Positions 29,051 through 44,000 of a stretch of 64,000 nt of DNA are shown one piece after another. The notes under the pieces were generated by a model, which saw only the letters and a program-made list of their open reading frames with translations, was not told the origin of the DNA and searched no databases. The DNA lies in the NCBI RefSeq assembly GCF_000002235.5, contig NW_022145596.1:5762352-5826351 (forward strand). The letters are read 5' to 3'. Position 1 is the first letter of the stretch. Every line of letters starts with the position of its first letter. The DNA is from Strongylocentrotus purpuratus (Eukaryota; Echinodermata; Echinoidea; Camarodonta; Strongylocentrotidae). The translations under genes and the position numbers were made by a program.

Positions 29051-32000
29051 TATCATTAAATCATATTAAAGACTTGCATATAGCATTACTGATACCTCTC
29101 TGAAGCTTTATTTCCATACCTGCCAACATTTAAAAATGAGAATTAGGAATTTTTAGCACGGTATGCCTTTGAAAATGAGAAACCTGTACCCTTAACAAGC
29201 ATTGGCACATGTAACTGACAATACGCGGTAAACCTGTACAAAAAAGCGAATACAAATTAGCCGTTCAATCATGCAGCCCTTCAACGCACACAATAGATGA
29301 ACTCTAACATCGCAGCACATGATAAAACAAGCTTAATTTGGCTTTAAAAAAAAAAAAAAAAATTAAAAATCAATAACTAAATAAATTTTTTAAAAAATCA
29401 CAATTTTGAAAAAACAGAATATTCCGGATTTTGGGGTTCTAAACATTATTCTTAAGGGTTTGCAGGTATGTGTTTCCATCGTCTTTCAAATAACGGTTCA
29501 ATATCTTTTAGAAAACACGCATTGAACCTGCTTAGTTATTTGCATAATAATTTGATGTTAATATCCAGATCTAGACAATAATCGTTTTCGTAGCTCTTAC
29601 ATTCAATACACAAGAGAACAACAAATCCAAATGGAGCACATGCTTCTATATGATTCACAAAAACAAATATTGGGTGAGGAATTCATGAAAGAGTTAATAA
29701 TCAGACAGTTGAAGAGCAGCATACCTTTCTGACAGGAGGGAGATTCTCATTGAGTTCCTTGAGCTGCTGTTGGACACCCAAGAGTCGATGTCTCTCAGAC
29801 ATTAGATTCTGAAGCTCCCGTCTCTGCTGATTCATCTTAGCCTCATAATAGGCTTCCCTGCAAACCATAACACACAAACAATAGAATCAATGTCATGTTA
29901 AACAAACATCTAACACATGGTGTTATAGCAGGTAAAACGTGAGAAAGATTCAGTGCACCTTTCAGCAGCTCAATGCAACAACACCATGTACAACCAAAGA
30001 TAATGCAAAGCCTTACATCTTATCAAGTAAATCCACTCATAGATGAGTTCACCTCACTGATAAGTAATCTGTACATACTTGAATACATTACCATTTTGAT
30101 TCAATGATATCAGCAATGCAATGTTCACAGTAAAAATTGCTCCCAAGCCACATGATGTATTAGTGCTTATCAGAACGCATTCCATAACACCGCATGAGTT
30201 TAAGTCTTTCAATTTTTCCTTTCCCCGTTTGCTAATGTAATCAATACGTTGACATTCCAAAGGTGTATTGACATTTCAGATTGTCTGGAATATGACTCAA
30301 GCGTTGTGTACACAGTATAATATTCATTCAGTGGCTAATACGGACCAAGGCCGGACAACATACCAGTACTTTATTTTGAGAACGGAATAGTTTGACAATA
30401 ATCAAGGACAGTTGAATTCCACAATGAAACAAGATAAAGGGCAAAAAAAGGAATAGCCAAGGAGAAAAGGGAAATGGAGAAATGGTGAAAAGAAAAGAGA
30501 GGGTCTCAATCGAGCCCCCCAAGCCAAAGAAAAAAAGAAGTGAAAGAAAGTGAATGAAAATGTAGAAATGTGAGATTGTTGCCTCCTGTGGGTGGGCCTG
30601 GGTTTGGAGCCGTCTGTTGTTCGGTGTGCACTCGGGCCTCTCTTGCAATGGCTTGAGTGCACACTGGACAATGGCCCGGGCATGGGTTCGGTTGCAAGAG
30701 GTGACAGCTTTTACATTACTGGAGAGGACATTACTGCAGAGAAGTCACAAGTGGTGCACGTGCATACGGGGCAATTGAGTTACATGTGAGTTAATCATTT
30801 GATTATTCTTATAAATGTTACATTTATTTATTGTTATATATGTACATGTATCCTACTTATATGCTTGTTGAACAATTATTGATGTCCGTATGGATATTGG
30901 TAGAATTTGAGTGTGTAATGGGTTCTTGCAATGCAATCCTTTTTATAGTATTTGAGTGGTGTATGTGAATGTACACAAAGTGAAATCCTAAACTTGCATT
31001 TTTAATTTTAGTTGGTGGTACAATGTTTTATGATTTTACACAGATTAATGGTCTATATAACTGAATTTTATTTATTCATACCTCTGAATTTTGCTGTATG
31101 TTAATTGTAATATATGATGTTTTATCTCTCATAGGACCATAAAGACTGTATTGTACAAGGGCGTACGTTTAAGACAAGCCTTTTTTTTTTATATAGTATG
31201 GGCGGTGAGTGTTATTGGATTTTATTGTATTGAATGAATCTGTTGTTGCTTTTTTACACTTCAACTGTAATTTAGGTTTTGCTTAAGTGATGTAAGGCAT
31301 TATATATGCGAAATGAAAAGTTTACTGTCCTTCAGCCGTTATATTAGACATGATATATTATTTAATTTAACCTATTCATTGAAGTCATGAAAATAATAGT
31401 GGTGATTATTTAGTTGATACAATATTTTGAAGCTGGTCTATAATAAACTTATTCACTGAACACCTTCTTTGTTGCTGGTACAGATCATGAAGTAATTGGT
31501 TATTTGAATATTTTGGTGTTTTTAATTTACATTTGTTTTTACTCTTGTGCTTCTACAGGGGCTGTTTTGTTGCCTTCAGAATAAAATAACCTTCCATCAA
31601 CTGCAAAGCGTCTAAGAGTGATCTTATTGGCCTTTCTTTCAAAAAGAATGTGAAGAGGGCGAACGAAAGAGAGAAATAGGAAAAAAGAGAATGTGAGAGG
31701 ATAAGGCAAACCAATGAAATGTATATAATCGGGAAATAATCCCTTTTAAAATATTCCAGTTTGAAATAGGTTGCCTTACCTTGTTTCCCTGACAAACTCT
31801 TCAGGAATCTGTTCATCTCTATTTGGCATCCTGTGGTCGCCTGTAGCACCTGCCATAGGAAGTTCACTCCCACTCTCCTCCACCGTTTCATCCCCCTCTT
31901 CCGTTTCGTCCTCCTCGTCCTCGTCGTCTTCCTCATCTTCATCGTCGTCTTCATTGTTTGATTCTGAGTAGTCTGCAGTAAGGCCAGCTGTAAGGCCTGC

Positions 32001-35000
32001 AGCCAGCTCAGCCAGGTCATCGGGCAAGGCTGAAGCCACTTCAGGGGTCTGTTGTACCATGGCCACAAGTGACTGGAGTTGGCGTAACTTATGCTTTGCC
32101 TCTTGAAGTTTCCTTCAGGTAGAGGGAGGAAATAGCAAAGCATGATTTTATTGCATTGCACATCACAGACAAGGAAGTTAAAACAATTACAAAGATAGAT
32201 GAGATCAACAAAAAGGAACAACGCGAGACATTTACACGTTGTGATACATATCTAAAACCTGAAAAGTCAGAAATTATTACATATCAACTGCTGAAACCCA
32301 GAAGAATGTTTACTTAGACCATTTTACAAAGAGTTGGTGTCCTCTAGATCAGAAGGCAATTTTTAATTATCAAAGCAGGATGAATGGTTTCCATTCGCTC
32401 AAAGTAAGGATACCTTATATAAGAATTACATCACAGACTAGTGATCCTACCTGACTTTCTCTTTGATTTCTGGATCATCACCCCATGCAGCTAGTATGGA
32501 GCTGTGGTTACTCTCCGTCTCTGTCTCCGTCTCAGTCTCGGTCTCCGTCACTGTAGTGGTGGTCTGACCTGAACCAACCTGTACATAGGCACTATCTCCA
32601 CCATATGACATCTGCAAAGTTAACAAGGAATTTGGGTTATATAAGCTATTCTCATTCAACATTTTCTACATATATATATATATATATATATCCTTTAAAA
32701 AAGAAACTCAATACAAGGTATTACATATCTACCATCTGTTGAGAGCCAGCAAGATGTTAACTCTCTATAAAAGCTTATAAATAAATGATCTCCTGGCTCC
32801 CAACAGAAAATATAGTCATCCTTTCAACGCAATAGAAAGAATGATTAATACAACAGAAATACAAAAAAATCAATACAGTCAATCAACTTTCTGACGATAT
32901 AGTACACTGGCATACTCCATAAGTCACAAGCACATTAATCATTGTGATTGACAAGAAACTACACCTTCAATGAATGAAATGAATGGTTGTGACCACCAAG
33001 GCCTCCAAAGACTACCCTCACATTGAACACAATGAAGTAATATTCATCAATTCAATGCGAGACTAATGCTCGTGATTAATCAGCTAAGGTAACAGATGGT
33101 ATCTTCACGCATGAGAGAACTTACATGATTTGGCCTCATCTGGACAGGTCTTCCTACAGGTTCACCTCTCTCTAATCTCCTGTAAATGACAAGAAAAAGA
33201 GAATACGGTTAGTATCTTTATTGTTATATTGTAAAGTGTGGAACAGACAGGCCAGCTAGCAAGAGAGCATTACCAATAATCATAATCATCAAACAAACTC
33301 TCTATGTACTCAAGTATGTACCATTTAAGGGGACAACAACATCTCAGGCAAAAATACAAACAAACAAAATACACAGGTCCTTCCCCGGGAGTAAAACATA
33401 GATGAAAGAGGGGAAAAAACATGGTCAAAAGATGAATATTTTTAAAGTAATGAGGAACGGATAAACAAATAGAATTAAGGAGTGAGAGAGAGAGAGAGAG
33501 AGAGAGAAAGGGTTGTCACATCCATACAATTTTTCTCTGTGCATACCTTAGATTGCTCATAAGAACAGGATCCTCATAATTGGCCCCTAGTCCCAACTGC
33601 TGCATTTGCTGTTTGCGTTGCGAATCTTCATCCTGGTCACCTAATACCTGACTTGTATCCTGGTATTGCTGTACTAGATCACGGAGCTCTGTAAGCCTCT
33701 CCCTTACATCGTGCAATTTTCTGAAAGGAAAACATATTCATGTTTAGTCTGACTATTTCTACTAAGTTCCATGTGGCCATTCATGGAACAAAACTGTCAT
33801 CTAATGTAACTTCACATAAAATGTAAAATATAATTAACATTATTTCTTATCCAGTTACTATTAACACCATCTCATATTTTCTAAGTGAGCATGTTCAAAC
33901 CGAAATTACTACTGTATCATATAATTTTAATTAAATTTAAAACTATGGCATGAATAATAAAAGAACAATATTAGCTCACTTTAATTACAAAATTAAAACA
34001 AAAAATTAATAAATACATAAACAAACAAAAAATAATAAAAGATTAATGACAAAAATAAGTAAAAATAAAACATCATTGTCTCCTCACGACAACAGAAAAC
34101 TATGATGGGCCCTGTCTGAATGGGTGAGATAAAAACAACACATTATTCAGTATTCTTTTTGTTACCTGATGCTTTCTGTTCCATTGGTAAGAGTGGCTTC
34201 ATTTTCATCCAATGACTCGTTAGGTTCTTCACACGGCACCATCAAACCGCTGTATTCATTGGCATTTGAAGTGGTAGATGCTACGCTTGATGTATCACCG
34301 ACTGTATTTATAGAACATTTGAATTCATATTACAATTTAATTCATGAGAAGTAAATTCCTGTACTGCAATTCATTAGGTCCGGTAAAATGGCAAAACAAT
34401 ATGGTAGAACAAAAATCAAATGATAGCTGATACTAATTTCGACCCTATTTGACGTTGGGTCTTTATCAATACCTCACATTGTCCATTTCAAGGGAAATCT
34501 ACTACATGTATATAATTTACATCTTCATAAGCAGATTACTGATCTTACTAATGGTTTAGAATCATTCGCTATTGAAATTAATCCTCATCCTTTGCAAATG
34601 AAGACATGCATTCAAAAGTACAAAGATTAAACGCCATGACAAATAATAACAAGTTGAGTGAGCAATGACATACCCATATTAGCCATATCAGGATGAAGAG
34701 CATGGAGCTGTATAAGAAGATCATCCATCTGTCTCTTCTTCTGCTGTAAAGCTTCTAGTTTATCTCTCAATTCTGCATGCTCTGATGATACCAATGGTGG
34801 ACTAACCTAGAAACGCAACAATACAATGATCTTGATGAATATGTTACAAATCTCTAATTAAACCTGAATCGGTACAAGCTTTATGCAGAAAAGCTTAAAA
34901 ATGATAATGACAATACTATAACGTTCTTGTATAGCACATATCACATCATAATATAACATCTCTATGCGCTTCCAAAAAAAAAAAATATTATTACCCCACC

Positions 35001-38000
35001 TTCAGCTCCTGCAACCATAGTGTACCTTATGGTTCACAGTCCAGAGACATATCCACTAGACTACAAGATTTATCCATTGAATACTGAACCATAACTTGGG
35101 GTCGAGTCCACGAAAAATGCAAGTTATACCTCAAACAAAAATTCCAATTGATAATGATAAAGGGGGTCACGACACATAATTGAGAATACCATATTTATAA
35201 CCTATTGCATACAAAGATGAATGAAAAAATTCCTGATTTCTATTACCCAACTACATATATCTATAAAGTTGCATCACAGCTTTCAATAAGGGGTTCCTTT
35301 TCTCACGAATGAATCATCTGGTCCTATTCCTCTGCAGAACAATGAAAGAACAAAGTCCACTATCAGTCTTACCTCCTCCTCTGCCTGTTCCATCCAGTCG
35401 AGAGCCCTAGCCTGCTGGATCTCTCCTGATCTTGTATCACTCTGTTCAGCTAGCATACGCATCAGAGTTCTACGTCTCTCCTGAAGGTCTTCGGCCGTCA
35501 GAGGAACACCTGTTGCAAACCGACCAGCTGTTGTCATTAGCGGCTCGGTGTCCTCAGTGACAGAGGTGCCGGCAGTCGTTGTAGTTGCCTGAGTACTAGT
35601 GACAGAACCTGCAGGATCAAAATGAATTCCATTAATATATTGAGTAACCATTCACTAGCAGTTTTATTTACAATATATAAATTAGCAGGATGCTGGACTA
35701 GGAGTTCTGCTTCACATTCTCTTAACTCGATTCAATCTCTCATAATTTTCTTTTTTCCAGATAATTGAAAGGTCAAAGTATGATTGCAATATTATGACAG
35801 GATTAGCAGTATCTGTCTACTAATATAATACACTTTTATAAAAAAGTAAAACACAATATTTGACCTTAATCATCTAATACTAAAAATCAGAGTCATCTTT
35901 GTTTTCGTTTTTAAAAAAATTTAATTCATAAATATCACTTTATCAAACTTGTACAACAAAAGAGACATAATAGCCCAGGACAAATCTAAATAATTGGTAG
36001 ATGTAGGGCATAACAAAATGAATGTCACTTTGTTGTCTTAATTGATACTGATTAATGTTCAACTGACCAGATATTTAAGATGATACAGAACTTGTTTGCT
36101 TATGTTTTACCTGTTTCTTCTGCTCTTTCCTGCTCTGAGTTTGTCAATCTGCTCTCAATCTGAGTTTGTAAGGTCATCAATGCTGTTTGTCTGTTCTGAA
36201 GTGTTCTCAGCTAATAAAAACATAACAAATTTCAAAGTGATGATTTATGTTGCAGTAGTCTACATCAAGTTTACATTTCATCACACAATACACATTTTTC
36301 ATTCATATGCATTTACGTCATATTTAATCATTTTTCACAAATGAAACATGTCACACATGATGGTATAGACATTTGCATCTATATCTCATCCTGCAACTGG
36401 AAGGATAAAAGCTACATATCATTAAACTGTTTTCCACTACTACTCCTCAGCTAAACAGTATGTTCTATTCTAGTATGTGTAGTTTACAAATATATTTTGC
36501 AAGACAGATGTGATGAAACACTGCTATATTATCAGTTCATGATTTCTGGTTAACATTTACATTTTGAGGACTATGAATAAAATATGTATTAAATTAATTT
36601 GTCAATCATACCTCTTCCTGCTGTTTAAGCATCTTCCGTAATAGATCATGTTGCTTCCTTAATCCTTCGAGGGTCTCTATCTGCTCAGAGACATTTTGCT
36701 TTGTCTGTTGGCCCTGCATGCAGAATATAGAAGAAACTATTAAACACTAAGAAGAATGAAGTATTGTGACAGGAAAATGACAATAGTTTATTCAGCATAC
36801 CTATAATTCAAACTGTAATAATGGAATATGGAACTATTAAACACTAAGAAGTATCAAGTATCATGACACGAAAATGACAAAAGTGTATTCTACATACCTA
36901 TAAATCAACCCCTGAGTGAGTTTAGTTAACAATCAATTTCTTCTTCATAATACTTGACATGTACACTCCTCTAATGAATGTCACCTCCAAACCATGCATG
37001 TATATTCCATTCATTAGAATTCAATCACACTGTATCTCGATCCACACTCATGAAGCATATGGATCTAATCAAAATATCATATCAATTATGATTCACAATG
37101 AGTCCTTCTACTATTATTATTACTATACTACATGACACACACTGAATGATGGCCATACAAATGGTACCATTAAAAACGCATAACAAAGCATGCATTGTAT
37201 TATGCTTGACTGATTCTACCGGAATACAGCTACCTACAACAGATGGAATACAGTCATGTTCATTCATGCATGAAACCTCAAAATATCCCAATGGCAATGG
37301 TGTGGAACCTTCGCATAAATAGTAACACCTGTGTTTGAATAGTAACACCTTCAATCAAAAAGCAGCTACTGCAGAATAGCTGGAAGTATTTATTAAAAAC
37401 TCAGACACAACACTTGATTCTATATTCAGATTCCAGTGTTGTGTCTGCATTATAAATGGAATATAATGGATTCTGAATATAGAATCTAAAAGATGGCTGT
37501 TTATGCTGCCTATGTGCAGCCAGAGACTGAGCAAAACACAATTTTTTTCAATGGAAATGTTATCAGTGATGGAGTGACAAATGAATGAAGTATCTGAAGT
37601 TTGATTTCTATCCAATACAATCATTAAAATAAATTCTACCCAAAGATATTTCACTAAATAAGTCTTAAACAGGAATGATGACATTTCTTTCTTTAAATGA
37701 TTGAACTTTCAGATGTGATACATATAAATGAAAGCATGACAAAATATGCAATAGCAATGTAGAACTGAACTCATGATTATCCATCGACAAACCATTCTGT
37801 ACAGAAGAATTTGCATTAAATTTTGTTTTGTTAGAATGTCAATTTTTTTTTTTACCCAAAGATCTACATGTCTGAATGCACTGAATGTATTGATATGGTT
37901 ACCATAGACACATTCCACTTTTATAAATTGAATATACTTATCAATGGTTGGACAGGATTTCCTGAACTAATTGGCTCAAAAGATTAATGGGAATTTTAGC

Positions 38001-41000
38001 TTAAAGGTACAGAAAACTAATTTATGTGTGCATGTATAAGAACAGAATGGAGCTGAAAATGTGTTTTTGGCAGCAATGGTAATTGTGTGTATGTTGGTCA
38101 TGAAGTGAAAAATATGCATATTCACCATTTTAATACTATATATTGTGAGTCAAAAAAAAGTTTACACCTAGAAAATTGCTAATGATTTTATAAATCATCT
38201 ATGAACAGTAAATTATTATACATCTTATGAAAGAGTGTTTTATCCCGAATCATTTTTGTATGGTATGTGTTTACGCTTGGATGAACAGGAGGCATTTTTT
38301 GCGAGAGTGCAAAAATCGACTTGCGCCAAAGTTGACTATGTGATGTTTGAATAAAACAATTGGGATTTGGGTATAAATTCGGTCACTGCAGATCCAAATA
38401 ACATCCCTAACAAATTAATCATGCCACACATATCAAATATCAACAAACATTTGTGCGCGTGTGTGTGTGTATGTGTGACTTTGTTTCTGCAAAAAGCATA
38501 TGCAATGCATCTCATTTCGATATTCAATTCATTCTCTCACTTTAATCCCAACATATCACATACTGTAGGCATCACTTTGGCGTAGGTCGATTTTTGCACT
38601 CTCGCAATTAGTGCCTCTTGTTCATCCAAGCGTGAACACATACCACACAAGAATGATACCAAATGATTTGGGATAAAACGCTCTTTCATACGATGTATAA
38701 TAATTTACTGTTCATACTTTATTTTTTGAATAATTAGCAATTTTCTAGGTGTAAACTTTTTTTTGACTCACACGGTATGTTAAAACACTTCATTCATCCT
38801 CTAATATAACTATGTTTAAACACACTGTTTTATTACTTTATTAAGAAAAGAAATTGTTAGCAAGACTGTCATCATTCATGCTGATACATATTATATTGTC
38901 TATGGTCACTCATGTAAACAGACAGCCGTTAACTTTAAAACGTATTTCAATACAAGCAAGACAAATCTGGGTCAAGTTGCATGCTATAGTGGTCCATTAT
39001 TCACACATATAGGGACTAATCACAGACAAGAATACCTGAACTACCAGAACAAGTTTTCAGAAACAATGGCACACTGCAAGCATTGTAAATATGGGACAGG
39101 AATATCAAACAAATATAATTCTATCACTGTCCAAGCATTTTTTGTTTAAAAAAAAAATCAATTTCATCATCTATTTTCAGCAATGTGCTACTTTCTTTTC
39201 CATATCAGTGATAATGTGCAAGCAATTGGGTGAATTGACTGTTAGTGAAATAGTGAATCTACCCTGGGACCGAAACCAGGGATAAGGTGCTTTCCAGAAT
39301 GCCATGTAATACTCCAAACAGAATGAAGAAGAGAAATGATCTAGTGATCTGCATCTAGAGTTGCCATTGTTTGTTGAAAATTGTTGAAATGACAGATCAG
39401 CAAAAAAACAAACAGACGAATAGACAGAAGGAAGCTACAAGAACAGGTAGTAAACTACGAGCATGCCAACATGTGAAGAATGAATTATATCATGTTTTAC
39501 TTTCTTGAAAGTATCTTAATATTCGTGCTTCGCCCAAAAGTATTTTAAGATTCCCAACCACCAATTCCAAATTTGTAAAACCATACACACATGTGAAGTA
39601 TAAATCAAGTGATGTTTTCTTTTCTTGAAAGTATCTCATTATTTGTGCTTCTCCCAAAAGTATCCAAAGATTCTCGACCACCAATTCTAACTTTGTAAAA
39701 CCACACACACTTCTAAAACCTGTTTCTCAAAAATCCTGGATCAACGATCAAGAAACTCATATGCTTCATTGAATAATGGCTTTGATAATGGACAATTCTG
39801 TTTTCCTTTCTTGCATGATCTCATTGTTCAAGTGAAACATAGACAGCGCGTGAAATCTTTGTTAGATGTTTCATGAATACTCAGTTAGGCAGTGTAAAAT
39901 ACAAAATACAATATATATTTGTACTGTAGCCTCATGAGATGACATCAGAGTTCCAACAATGGACTTATATCATGAGAAAGCACCGTTAATCCCTGGAGGC
40001 CGGCCCCAAAGGTACATGTGATGCGTACCTCCTGAAAGCTGTATGAAGAATTGGAAGACATTTGAGAAGATGTGCTCTCATCCTGTCCTTCATTCCTAGA
40101 TAGGGTAATCCTTTCCATGGCAGCGCTCAGGTTTTCTTCACCCCCATCCTGGTACTTCTGTAGCATGGAGCTGTACTGTTCATGAAGCTCTTGGGTGTCC
40201 AAGCCAAAGGAACCACTGGCGTAGCTACTGACTGACCGAATGTCATCCAGCTCGGAATCGCTGATATCGTTGTCGCTTGCGCATGAGTGATTGCCAAGGT
40301 GGCTTTCAATTTTGGGACGGGTGCGAGCTGTGAAAGTACCCTCCTAAAAATACAATGCATGTTATTATTTATCAGCTTGGGAATTTACCACACCAGCAAG
40401 CTCTTGAATGAACTCAAGCATCATGCGAGGCTATGGAATGGAAGTAAGGCATACTGGATAGTTGGAAGGAGGAACTAAATCTGTTCATGTCAAACTTACT
40501 GAAGCCAGTATGTCATCAAGAATCATTCATGAAAATTGACCTATGATTTGACAGGCAATTTGAAAGGCATTTATGAAACTATTGGGCTTAGCTTGAAAAG
40601 TTTGACATTAACAAGATTTATTTCCTGCAGGATTGCTTAATCATTCTAATGCCAGCAACTGAAAATAAGCATATGTAACTTTGCATTAAGAAGTTTACAT
40701 GAGCAACTTTGATTGTTACAGATACATCAAAATATATAATATTTGGCACTCACGGTAGTAGCCTCTGAAATATCTGAACGTGCATCTAGGTTGATTGATG
40801 CTGATTCTGCTACAGATGTTGCAAAGGATTCTCCAGAGTTCTGACTGCTCCTGCCTTCAACAGCTGCATCCAAGCCATTGAGATCATTACTTGTGACCGA
40901 TGACTCCATCCCAGAGATAGAGCCAGCTAAGCTGAGCTCCTCAGCCAGCATACGCTCCAGCAGAGCCAAGTAACCTCTTTCTTGCTCCTGGAGGTGTTCC

Positions 41001-44000
41001 TGGAGCCGGCTTAGTTTGCCCACCTGGTCGTCCTTCTCTGGACTCTCTATAGAGTTCTGTAGGGTAGACATCATGGCATTGGCCTGTTTCACATAATCCT
41101 GAAAAATTGAAGACACGAGTCGATGAAACACATGATAGTGGGCAAATGTAGCACAAAATATGTCAGCTTGAAAAACAAGTAACCTGGATACAAAACAACT
41201 ATAATTTGTTTATTACTATACAATGCTCTCTCCCCCTCCCCCCCCCCCCCCCCCCGATAAAAGGGTTCCTATTTAAGGATTGTTGAACTTGAAAATCTAA
41301 TCTTGAAAACTCTACGTTTGATTATCATTTGCAGAGCTGCCAACCTGTCACATTAAAAAAACATATTATTCAGCTTGAAAAACCATATTTTTAGGTGAAA
41401 AACCATATTTTGCCTGTTTTAACGGTTTTTGTTATTTTCCCTATAAAATGCTACTGCAATCATGTTTCTTTGAATAAAAACGCTTTCAATCATTGAGAGC
41501 TGCCGACCTGTCAGTTTTAAAAATTAAAAAAATTTAAAAAAAAAAAAATCATTAAAAAAATGATTAAAAAAAAGATATTTAGCTATTTTATCAGAAAAGT
41601 CCATTATTTAAAACTAAAAGAATCATTGTGTGTTGCGGCGCAAGGCAAGTCTAGAGTTGCAATCAACTTTGTACATAAAGTCAATGCATCAGCAGGTCCG
41701 TGTTTATTTTTCATTTGGCTTTTTGAAGATACCATCACATTCGAAGGGCTTGCGATAGGCAAAAAAAACTGGTAAACAAAATCGCTGATTTCTTGATTTT
41801 TAGCGCTTTTTTGGTGAAGCTGTTTCTTAAAACTGGGCTAAGCCCCCGTGAGCTTTAGAAATATGGCTCCGATTCCGCATTTTTGACAGCAAAATTTGGC
41901 TTTTGGGATGGATTTTTGGTAGTAAGATCGTGACTTTTTTGTACTGACACTGTGTGTGTATTGCAGTGCACTGATGATATATGTCATTAGCGTGTGTATG
42001 GATGGCCTGGGGAAATGCGCTCGTCTTTGAGTGGTGTACATCCCCTGTATTGTGTGCAATGTACATGCGTGCGCGCTGCAGGAATCGCCGACACAAAGCA
42101 ATAGCAAAACTATGCATACGCTGGATCTCACAGCCAGCCGCTAGCCACGTTCGCACAGCCATACACGAAACTTTCAAAAAACGTATTTTGGCACAGCAAA
42201 ACGTACAGACGTATTTTCCCCCCAAAAAACGTATTAATACGTTAAAAACGTACTACTTGGCAGCTCTGCATTTGAAAAATGAAAGGATTAAAACATGACA
42301 GTTTTGAGGAGTTATGTGAGCAACGATACATAAATTGCTTGCATTACATCAATAAATAAACACTTACCCTTATTTGCATGAGTCTGGCTACAATCTTGTT
42401 TCGATCAGGCTGAAAGAAAAAGAGGTGAATTCTTTTATGTTTGCATTTCAAAAGAAGTATTCATAAGATGAAATAATGCAGCTGATAAGACAAATTCTCA
42501 TGAACTTAGAATCTAAAAAGTTGATGATTATTATTTCCTATTAAATGAACCTGTTTGATGAACTGGCAGTTATGAAGAAGAGAGGCAACTTAGACTGTTA
42601 TCATGCTTATTTCTCTCCACCTTACTCATACTCCCAGTCCAGTCTTTGTATATGTAAAACCGCTCATGTAGGGAGGGAATATGTTGTGGTAATTTACCTT
42701 CTCATTGACGAAGATAGTATCCAGTAAAGAGGGAGGTCTTCTGGTGCCACTTTCGATGGATGCTACATCATCACCTAGTCTCATGTTGTTCACTCTATTA
42801 GCAATGCTAACTGAACCCAAAGCTTGGCTGTCTGTGCTTTGCTGTGAACAAGCAAAACAGGAGAGAAAATGTATGACCTCTCATGAAAATGTCATCTTTA
42901 GGTGCAATAAAAATTGCTCAATCTAAAAATAGACATAGGATTATCGGAGTGTCACTACGATGATAATCAAGACAAGAGGTGCCATCATAAGTAGTCCTTT
43001 TTTCATGATACATTGACTGTATGGCTCATTAGGGTCATAAAAAGAAGAACCGAGTTATTTCTCAAGAATGGATAAGAGAATAACCACACATGAATTTTGT
43101 TTTGAAGAGGAGCATTGGGCAACTGTTACTGTATATCATCATTTCAAATTACATTTAAGACACACTACTCCAAGGCAGGAACATAATAGAGAACACTTAC
43201 ATCATCAACATCACTGTAAGTCAGCTGTTGACGGAGATTCTCCAGCTCCTCTCTGTCTAAAAGGGAACTAACATGTTGTGTTCTTGGGTAGGTTGCTGGT
43301 GTGCGACGGCGGGAGGGACCATTACTCATCATAGCAGCACCTTGCGTATCCTGTTTTAATAGATAATAGAATACATCAAAAAGTTCCTCATTGACAATTT
43401 CCTCCACAGAAGTGCAATTTCTTTCAGGGAAAAACAGTGGTTAACTTGTGAATAAATATCATGTCTTTGACTGCCACAAACACTCATTGGAATTTTCAGG
43501 CAACAATACCATTTAGTAAGTGAAAGTAAGAATTTGCCTATGTTGTAGTTTTTCTTCTAGGGGTATTTTGTTAAAAAACTTTGAGGAAAATTATCTATAA
43601 ATTCCCTTTTGTGAAATAAAACAAACTTTACCTTTACACTGATTGTCTCAATATCTCAAACGATTTGGATGGGAATTTTGTCAGAGCCACCAAAAATATT
43701 ACATAGACACTTTAGAACTATAAATCATGTTCATTATTTCTACAATTATTCCTTTTAAAAAGGGTAGCAAGCTTTCATTCATGTTAACCTTTCATTAAAA
43801 AAGGCAAGAAAGATCCTGAAAATGAATAAGTATAGAGTTTGGACAACATGAAGAATTAGCAGGACAGGTTCTTAGAATACACCCACGAACTACTTACAGC
43901 CTTCACAGAGATGTTTTGTTCCCTCTCCTTGTTCTTGGACTTTTTACTACGAACAACAGTTGAAGGTTGCTCAGCAAATGTGGAACTTGGTTTCCAATTG

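Noticed and set aside
30328..30789. Overlapping frames on both strands in a PCM1 intron, one with Cys and Pro-Gly-rich sequence resembling a LINE start
   Set aside because: Too short, with no reverse transcriptase or endonuclease motif; not enough to call an element.
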